A stretch of DNA of 5,182 nt. Origin: Treponema sp. Lineage in GTDB: Bacteria > Spirochaetota > Spirochaetia > Treponematales > UBA12059. Location of the stretch: assembly GCA_012517645.1 (NCBI GenBank), contig JAAYUR010000051.1:1-5182 (forward strand), given 5' to 3'. The translations under genes and the position numbers were made by a program. The notes under the pieces are model-generated. The model made no database searches and was not told the origin of the DNA. It saw nothing but the letters and a program-made list of their open reading frames with translations. The first letter of the stretch is position 1, and every line of letters starts with the position of its first letter. This document shows, piece by piece, positions 1-4,170 of this stretch.

Positions 1-1195
1 ACGTCGGACCGCCTGGGACCTGGCACAACAGCCAGGTCAGGAGGCCGATGGCCACCATGATCATCTTGGAAGCCCGGAGCCCCTGCTTGACGTCCGCGTT
101 GGGGTTGATAAGCCGTTGGTAAATATCCCGGGTGGCGACCGCCGATGCGCCGAGGGCAGCTGTGGACGCGGTGGAGATGGAAGCCGCCACGGCTCCGATG
201 ACGAAGAACGAGCCAAGGATGGGCACAAAAACTTTTACGATCACCCCGTACGCCGCCGTCTGGGGGAGCTTGCCTCCTCCGGGGAGGAACGCCGAACCGA
301 AGAATCCGCCCGCGTAGGCACCGACGAGCCCCAGGGGAAGCATGAACACGACGATGAGGATGATCGCGGCTAGAACGAAAGAATTCCGGGCGACTTTTTC
401 GCTCCGGCAGGATGCTACCTTCATCCAGTAATAGTTATTTCCCCACACGAGCGCCGCGGCGAAAAGGATTATGAAATTCAGGATCGAGGGATAGGTGAGC
501 TTCAATCCGGCGAGCCGGGCTCCGCCGATACCCGCCGCCGTAAAATCGCCGCCTTTCCATGCGGCATTTATCGCGTCGAATCCGCCGTACTTTCGGACCA
601 GCAGAGTAAGAAGCAGGGGAACCGCGACCACACCGATCGTCACCTGGAAAAAATCCGTAATCGTGGCGGCCCAGAGTCCCGAGATAAAGGTGAAGGCGAT
701 GATGATGAGAAAGATCACGGCGATGATCAAGGTCTGGTTCCATCCCGTAAAGCCCGTGATCGTGTTCGCGCAGGAAACGATGTTGTTGGCCAGGATTCCG
801 GTCATTCCGATGACGCTAGTGATCGCCACAACAGATCGGACTTTTCCCGAATACCGCATCTCGAGATACTCGGGCAGGGTCTGGGCCCCGCACTTGCGGA
901 TAAATCCCGCGAAAAGGATTCCGAACAACATGAGCCCGCAGACACAGTAGATCAATCCCCACATAGCGGAAGCACCGAAGCCCAGTAGAACTGTAAATCC
1001 AGGGGCCAGAGCGATGGTGGTTCCCGCGAAACCGATCGCGCAAACCCCCATCATGTTGATGAACGTTGAGACCTCCCGTCCGGCCAAGATGAAATCGGAG
1101 GATTCCGAAACCCAGCGCTTCGAATAGATGCCGGCCCCGACCAGGACCGCGGAGAACAGGATGAACATGACCAAAAATATCGTAGTGGCTGCCAT
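1..1195 (-). CDS. Sodium:solute symporter (SSS family), C-terminus beyond window
   Basis: This is an inner-membrane Na+-coupled importer of the solute:sodium symporter (PutP/PanF/SGLT) family. I translated 398 residues from ATG 1195 to the window edge with no stop; family members are usually 450-550 residues, so the last few helices are missing. Visible are hydrophobic helix 1 (residues about 5-23) followed by the family-typical SKRWVSESSDFILAGR loop, a Gly/Ala-rich helix 2 (about 46-68), the TLPEYLEMRY motif (106-115), and a charged loop after the WGNNYYWMK segment (251-259). The helix-8 segment ending in RDIYQ (356-360) places Ser341/Thr342 where PutP has its Na+-binding Ser340/Thr341. AGGAG at 1203-1207 lies 7 nt before the start. 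It follows the cyclase gene by 65 bp on the same strand and is probably cotranscribed from the sigma-54 promoter at 2079-2096. The substrate is unknown; the neighbour hints at a carboxylate or amide. Confidence 0.93.
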   Translation of the reverse strand, partial: MAATTIFLVMFILFSAVLVGAGIYSKRWVSESSDFILAGREVSTFINMMGVCAIGFAGTTIALAPGFTVLLGFGASAMWGLIYCVCGLMLFGILFAGFIRKCGAQTLPEYLEMRYSGKVRSVVAITSVIGMTGILANNIVSCANTITGFTGWNQTLIIAVIFLIIIAFTFISGLWAATITDFFQVTIGVVAVPLLLTLLVRKYGGFDAINAAWKGGDFTAAGIGGARLAGLKLTYPSILNFIILFAAALVWGNNYYWMKVASCRSEKVARNSFVLAAIILIVVFMLPLGLVGAYAGGFFGSAFLPGGGKLPQTAAYGVIVKVFVPILGSFFVIGAVAASISTASTAALGASAVATRDIYQRLINPNADVKQGLRASKMIMVAIGLLTWLLCQVPGGPT

Positions 1196-1260
1196 GGAAT
1201 ATCTCCTTAGTGGCTTCGGTGATCAGACATAGAACCGTGAGCTCAAGGCTCCGGAAACCT

Positions 1261-2028
1261 TCAATCCAGTATCGCAACGGCCCGGCACCATCCCGCGGAG
1301 GCCTTCTTGATACTCACGGGAAGGCAGCTGACGGTATATCCGGAAAACGGAAGCCTCTCCAGGTTGGTGAGCTTTTCGATATGGCAGTACGTCTTCTCCC
1401 TCCCGGCCCGGTGCGCCTCCCAGATGATCGAAGCATCTCCGGTCCTGGAGAACTCCTCCCCTTCGAAGGGCAGAGGCACGTCCCAGCTCCATCCGTCCGT
1501 CCCGACGACCTTGACCCCCCGTTCGAGGAGCCACAGGGTCGCTCCATAACTCATGCCGGGCCCGGCGGTCAAGTATTCGGGCTTTCCCCAGCGGGAGGAG
1601 GCTCCGGTCTGGAGCAGGACGATGTCGCCCTCCTTGGGTTCGTATCTCGCCTTGCGGAAATACGACTCCACATCCCCCGCAGTGATCTTGTACCCGTCCG
1701 GTTTGTCGGAAAAGTCCATCTTGACGCCGTTCCCGATGCACCATTCCAGGGGCACCTCGTCGATCGTCCAGGCGGGCTCCCCGCCGTTCTGGGTAGGATA
1801 GAAATGCCAGGGAGCGTCTAGTTGAGTTCCCGAATGGGTGCAAAGTTGAAGGAATTCGATGGCCCATCCGTTTCCCTCCGGCAGGTCGGCCACAGTCACC
1901 CCCTTGAAGAAACCCGCCATCTGCTGGGCCGTATCCTTGTGGTTCAGGTATTGGATTTTTGGGATCTGGATCGGTGGATCGCTGGGCAGTCCATCTTCGA
2001 TGGGAATGGACAGGTCGATGATCTTCAT
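1261..2028 (-). CDS. Cyclase family metal-dependent hydrolase (kynurenine formamidase-like)
   Basis: This is a complete 255-residue protein of the cyclase family (PF04199), whose characterised members (kynurenine formamidase KynB, isatin hydrolase) hydrolyse amides or lactams with a divalent metal pair. The N-terminus MKIIDLSIPI is typical. The metal motif HxGTxxDxPxH is present as H65-S-G-T-Q-L-D71-A-P-W-H75; the second His of the KynB form is Gln69. Further expected residues are the VGTDGWSWD loop (175-183), E204/H206, and H216-I-E218 leading into KLTNLERLP (219-227), the family's C-terminal signature. There is no signal peptide, so it is cytoplasmic. The start at 2028 is supported by AGGAG at 2036-2040, 7 nt upstream. 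It is first in an operon with the symporter, so the transported compound is probably its substrate. At 255 residues it is longer than KynB (about 210). Naming it KynB would be unsafe; no tryptophan-pathway gene is visible. Confidence 0.93.
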   Translation of the reverse strand: MKIIDLSIPIEDGLPSDPPIQIPKIQYLNHKDTAQQMAGFFKGVTVADLPEGNGWAIEFLQLCTHSGTQLDAPWHFYPTQNGGEPAWTIDEVPLEWCIGNGVKMDFSDKPDGYKITAGDVESYFRKARYEPKEGDIVLLQTGASSRWGKPEYLTAGPGMSYGATLWLLERGVKVVGTDGWSWDVPLPFEGEEFSRTGDASIIWEAHRAGREKTYCHIEKLTNLERLPFSGYTVSCLPVSIKKASAGWCRAVAILD

Positions 2029-2078
2029 GGGACGACTCCTTTCGCGGGACAGGGTTGAACTGAATATCTGACTACACT

Positions 2079-2096
2079 AAGCAATCCTTGTGCCAA
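2079..2096 (-). promoter_or_regulatory. Sigma-54 (RpoN) -24/-12 promoter of the cyclase-symporter operon
   Basis: Read on the minus strand the site is TTGGCACAAGGATTGCTT. It matches the sigma-54 consensus TGGCAC-N5-TTGCW exactly, with the diagnostic GG and GC dinucleotides separated by 10 nt. With the GC at 2081-2082, transcription should start near 2069, giving a leader of about 40 nt before the cyclase ATG at 2028, which fits well. Sigma-54 promoters are silent without an AAA+ enhancer-binding protein, so the operon is presumably switched on by a dedicated activator, often encoded next door. No intact activator gene is in the window. Confidence 0.85.
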
Positions 2097-2224
2097 ACTT
2101 GTCTTCATGGTTATTTTTATTCCCTAAATAGAAATAAGACCATCCTCGTCCGCAGGGTCAGAGTATGTGTAATGATTTAAAGACAATCGGTGGGCGGAAG
2201 AATTTTTGTTCCAGTAAACTAGAT

Positions 2225-2245
2225 GTATCCTTTAGAAAGAAATAC
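2225..2245. promoter_or_regulatory. Candidate activator-binding dyad upstream of the sigma-54 promoter
   Basis: This is an imperfect palindrome with outer arms GTAT (2225-2228) and ATAC (2242-2245) and inner TTT/AAG-type pairing, centred at 2235. The ATAC arm also pairs with a second GTAT at 2248-2251, forming ATAC-AC-GTAT. Its centre is about 165 bp upstream of the inferred transcription start, a normal distance for enhancer-binding-protein sites. The sequence matches no operator I know, and AT-rich DNA yields such dyads by chance. Confidence 0.25.
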
Positions 2246-2259
2246 ACGTATCGTACTAA
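2231..2259 (+). promoter_or_regulatory. Possible weak sigma-70-type promoter toward 2303
   Basis: TTTAGA (2231-2236) and TACTAA (2254-2259) are spaced by 17 bp and lie about 45 bp before the ribosome binding site at 2294. They match the -35 and -10 consensus at only 4/6 and 3/6 positions, so this is a suggestion based mainly on spacing and location. Confidence 0.2.
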
Positions 2260-2273
2260 AAAAATTACATGTC

Positions 2274-2293
2274 CATAAAACAGTACATAAAAC
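2274..2293. repeat. CATAAAAC direct repeat, 12-bp period
   Basis: Two exact copies of CATAAAAC (2274-2281 and 2286-2293) are separated by AGTA, immediately before the GGAGG ribosome binding site at 2294. They sit in the 5' leader or operator position of the gene start at 2303. Their function is unknown. Confidence 0.5.
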
Positions 2294-2302
2294 GGAGGTT
2301 TC

Positions 2303-2430
2303 TTGAAAAACAACCACGGAACCCAGAATCAAATCATGGAGTCCGTCAGAAAACAAGGCCCAGGTCAGGTTACCCTAGACGCGAGAGTTGAACGCTCGGG
2401 AACGTTGGTCGTCGACAACGAAACTTCCGC
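2303..2430 (+). pseudogene. Orphan 5' end of an unrecognised gene (TTG start), body lost
   Basis: GGAGG at 2294-2298 stands 4 nt before a TTG codon at 2303; an in-frame ATG follows at 2336. About 43 codons of ordinary-looking hydrophilic protein follow, beginning MKNNHGTQNQIMESVRKQ, with composition like a native gene. From about 2430 the DNA becomes very GC-rich and the frame continues only as a low-complexity Pro/Gly/Arg shadow running antisense to the ABC remnant and out of frame through the serine hydrolase. The simplest reading is a truncated gene end. Its position, divergent from a sigma-54 operon, is where the operon's activator is often found, but the residues left do not show any domain. 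The family is not recognised. Confidence 0.4.
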
Positions 2431-2442
2431 CATCCGCTCAGC

Positions 2443-2581
2443 CTCCGCACCGCCGACCTGGCCCGGGCGGCGGGGACCCACGTCAACACGGTCCGCTTCT
2501 ACGAGTAGCTGGGTTTCCTGCCCCCCCGCGGAGCGGGGCCCCAACGGGTACCAGCTCTGGAAGGAGGGGCACCGCGACGCT
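2443..2581 (+). pseudogene. MerR-family regulator remnant (DNA-binding domain only, nonsense + frameshift)
   Basis: Frame 2443-2505 reads LRTADLARAAGTHVNTVRFYE, the winged-helix recognition segment of a MerR-family transcription factor. It then hits TAG at 2506-2508, where the family usually has Trp, Arg, Glu or Leu, and continues LGFLPP. A run of seven C (2521-2527) shifts the frame; reading it as six C restores AERGPNGYQLWKEGHRDA (2528-2581), the family's wing motif (NGYRLW in relatives). Homology then ends; the dimerisation helix and effector domain are absent. No start codon is seen: upstream in this frame there is a stop at 2389-2391 and no ATG. The gene is therefore broken at the 5' end, internally twice and at the 3' end. 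It faces the ABC ATPase remnant. It cannot encode a functional regulator. Confidence 0.8.
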
Positions 2582-2599
2582 CCCGGCGGAGGAGGGGAT

Positions 2600-2800
2600 T
2601 CCGCAGATTCGGACCGTTCCGGCGTCCGCCTTGGAGAGGGTGCACAGGATCCGGGTCAGGGTGGACTTTCCCGCCCCGTTCGGGCCGAGCAGGGCGAACC
2701 GAACGCCCCGCTCGACGTCCAAGTCCACCCCGTCGAGGGCTTTCGGGCCCTTCCGGTAGGTCCGCTCCAGGGAGCGGACCTCGATGATGGTTTCTTTCAT
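2600..2800 (-). pseudogene. Truncated ABC transporter ATPase (DrrA-like), N-terminal 67 codons
   Basis: From ATG 2800, preceded by AAGGAGGT at 2804-2811, the frame gives a perfect start of an ABC exporter ATPase of the daunorubicin-resistance (DrrA/CcmA) type. It has the ALDGVDLDVERG strand region (21-32), Walker A GPNGAGKS (39-46), and RILCTLSKADAGTVRICG (50-67). Homology stops there. The Q-loop, LSGGQ signature, Walker B and H-loop are all missing from a family that is usually about 300 residues. The frame stays open to a stop at 2483 but reads antisense through the MerR remnant, so at most a 105-residue chimera could be made. It could bind nucleotide poorly and could not hydrolyse it. No permease gene is present. 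The start and ribosome binding site look intact, so truncation may be fairly recent. Confidence 0.88.
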
Positions 2801-2945
2801 ACGACCTCCTTGGTTTCCCGGGCAGTCTACGTTCCCCGGCCGGAGGTGGTGCGCTACTGTAGGGTTGTTTTTTCCTTCCCGGGAGACGCGGGCGGGGGTA
2901 TACTCGGTTCGGCCTCACCATACCAGCTTGGCCCGGGGGTATCCC
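2801..2945. promoter_or_regulatory. Divergent promoter region between ABC remnant and serine hydrolase
   Basis: This 145-bp spacer separates two divergent starts. On the plus strand TATACT (2899-2904) is a good -10 hexamer, 17 bp after a poor -35 (TTCCCG, 2876-2881), about 42 bp before the hydrolase ATG. CTACTGTAG (2854-2862) is an odd palindrome (CTAC-T-GTAG) that could be an operator. TTCCCGGG occurs twice, at 2815-2822 and 2876-2883. GGGGG just upstream of ATG 2946 is a weak ribosome binding site. Confidence 0.4.
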
Positions 2946-4061
2946 ATGAACGGACCAGACCCCGTCCGGATCACCGCAGTCTCCCTCTCCGCGATCCTGG
3001 ACCGCCACGAGCGGGAGGATCTCTTCTCCGGCGCCGCCCTCGTAGCCCGGGGCGACACGGTCCTCCTGCACGAGGCCCGGGGCTGGGCCCACCGGGGCTT
3101 CTCGGTGCCCAACACCGTGGACACGCGATTCGATACCGCCTCCCTGGGAAAGCTCTTCACCGCGGCCGCGGCCTTCCGCCTGGCGGACCGGGGACTCCTC
3201 GGCCTGGACGAACGGATCCGGGACCTCGTCCCCCTGGAGGGGACGAAAATCCCCGGCGACGTGACGGTGCGCCACTGCCTGACCCATACCTCCGGGATCG
3301 CGGACGACGCGGACGAGGAGGCCGGGGAGGACTACGAGGAGATCTGGAGGACCCGCCCATGCTACGGGGTCCGGGACTGCGCGGACTTCCTTCCCCAGTT
3401 CGCCTACAAAGAACCCCTGTTCCCTGCGGGCACGGCGTCCCGGTACAACAACTGCGCCTACGTCCTGGTCGGCCTGGCCCTGGAGGCCCGGTCGGGTCTC
3501 ACCTTCCGGGAGCTCGTACGGCGGGAGGTGATCGAGCCCGCGGGCCTGGCCCGCACCGGGTATTTCGCCAAGGACTCCCCGGAGCCCGGGATCGCCGAAG
3601 GGTACGCCACCATCGAGGGCCCCCGCGGGAAAGCCGCGGGGTTCCGCAAGAACATCTACGCCTTCCCGCCCATAGGATCCCCCGACGCGGGCGTCCTGAC
3701 CACCGTCGAGGATCTCCGGCGGCTCTTCCGGGCGATCGAGGGCGAGGACTTCCTGTCCCCGGATCTTCGCCGGGACTTCCTGGCCCCCCGGGTCGACGCC
3801 TTCGCCCTCCGGGACGGGGGCCTGCGCCGGTACGGCCACTGTCTGGAGTTCGACTACGCGCCGGACGGGGCGCTGGTCCGCTACGGCAAGGACGGCATCA
3901 ACCCCGGGGTCGCGGCGATCGCCATGCGATACCCGGGCGCCGACGGCTTCGTCGCGATCCTGGCCAACCAGGACGCGGACGTCTGGGCCCTCTGCCGGGA
4001 GCTGGCCTCGGCCGCGGGCTTCACGGCCCAGTCCGTCGCCTTGGAGAGCGCGCCGATCTAA
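2946..4061 (+). CDS. Serine hydrolase of the beta-lactamase/class C-like fold (PF00144)
   Basis: This is a complete 371-residue enzyme of the serine beta-lactamase-like family (PF00144: AmpC, EstB-type esterases, D-aminopeptidases, PBP4*). The acylating motif is S66-L-G-K69 in FDTASLGKLFT. The Tyr-x-Asn motif is Y167-N-N169 in SRYNNCAYVLVG. The third motif position is occupied by K315-D-G317 in RYGKDGINPG, where AmpC has KTG and many esterases HxG. The conserved LLTHTSGI-type stretch appears as CLTHTSGIAD (111-120), and TTVEDLRRL (252-260) is also family-typical. There is no signal peptide or membrane helix, so it is probably cytoplasmic and not an antibiotic-resistance beta-lactamase; esterase or peptidase activity is more likely. 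ATG 2946 is chosen because family homology begins just after it; the in-frame extension back to 2784 overlaps the promoter region and antisense DNA. Codons almost all end in G or C. Confidence 0.93.
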   Translation: MNGPDPVRITAVSLSAILDRHEREDLFSGAALVARGDTVLLHEARGWAHRGFSVPNTVDTRFDTASLGKLFTAAAAFRLADRGLLGLDERIRDLVPLEGTKIPGDVTVRHCLTHTSGIADDADEEAGEDYEEIWRTRPCYGVRDCADFLPQFAYKEPLFPAGTASRYNNCAYVLVGLALEARSGLTFRELVRREVIEPAGLARTGYFAKDSPEPGIAEGYATIEGPRGKAAGFRKNIYAFPPIGSPDAGVLTTVEDLRRLFRAIEGEDFLSPDLRRDFLAPRVDAFALRDGGLRRYGHCLEFDYAPDGALVRYGKDGINPGVAAIAMRYPGADGFVAILANQDADVWALCRELASAAGFTAQSVALESAPI

Positions 4062-4110
4062 CCCGCCGGGCCGGCACAAGCTTCGTGACACCGGTAGGGG
4101 GCGGAAATCC

Positions 4111-4129
4111 GAGGTCCGGATACGGCCTC
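4111..4129 (+). other. Hairpin, 6-bp stem and 7-nt loop
   Basis: GAGGTC - CGGATAC - GGCCTC forms six pairs including one G-U, with a 7-nt loop. The size recalls a tRNA T-arm, but the loop lacks the TTC motif and no acceptor or anticodon stems surround it. It may be a leader RNA structure. Confidence 0.4.
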
Positions 4130-4140
4130 TGCGGCAGGAA

Positions 4141-4156
4141 GGGACCCTCGGGTCCC
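4141..4156 (+). other. Perfect GC hairpin just upstream of the ribosome binding site
   Basis: GGGACC-CTCG-GGTCCC is a perfect 6-bp stem with a tetraloop, ending 4 nt before GGAGG at 4161. The lack of a following T-tract argues against an intrinsic terminator. It could stabilise the 5' end of the downstream message or affect ribosome access. Confidence 0.5.
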
Positions 4157-4170
4157 GTAAGGAGGGAACC

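Larger units (their letters stand above)
2029..2302. promoter_or_regulatory. AT-rich divergent intergenic region
   Basis: This 274-bp spacer lies between the leftward cyclase operon and a rightward start at 2303. It is strikingly AT-rich from about 2060 to 2293 compared with both flanks. It holds the sigma-54 promoter and ribosome binding site of the cyclase gene, an imperfect dyad at 2225-2245, a possible weak rightward promoter at 2231-2259, a CATAAAAC direct repeat (2274-2293) and a GGAGG ribosome binding site at 2294-2298. I see no tRNA, no intrinsic terminator and no convincing small gene in it. Confidence 0.7.
4062..4170 (+). other. Structured leader between serine hydrolase and DUF6144-like gene
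   Basis: This is a 109-bp gap between co-oriented genes. It contains two clear hairpins (4111-4129 and 4141-4156) directly before the ribosome binding site GGAGG (4161-4165). There is no T-run, so no ordinary intrinsic terminator, and no clear -10/-35 pair. It matches no riboswitch class that I can recognise. Confidence 0.4.

Noticed and set aside
116..950. Plus-strand open frames across the symporter region
   Set aside because: The minus frame gives a continuous membrane protein with symporter motifs; the plus frames are charged, without motifs or good ribosome binding sites.
2506..2508. Recoded UAG (pyrrolysine or readthrough) in the MerR gene
   Set aside because: The gene also has a frameshift and has lost its start and its 3' end, so simple decay explains the stop.
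2784..2945. Upstream extension of the serine hydrolase from 2784
   Set aside because: The added residues show no family similarity and overlap the divergent ABC start; ATG 2946 fits the family length.
4070..4140. Possible tRNA suggested by a T-arm-sized hairpin
   Set aside because: No acceptor, D or anticodon stems, and the loop CGGATAC lacks the TTC core of a T-loop.
4141..4156. Intrinsic terminator for the serine hydrolase
   Set aside because: The stem is good but is followed by GTAAGGAGGG, a ribosome binding site, with no T-tract.
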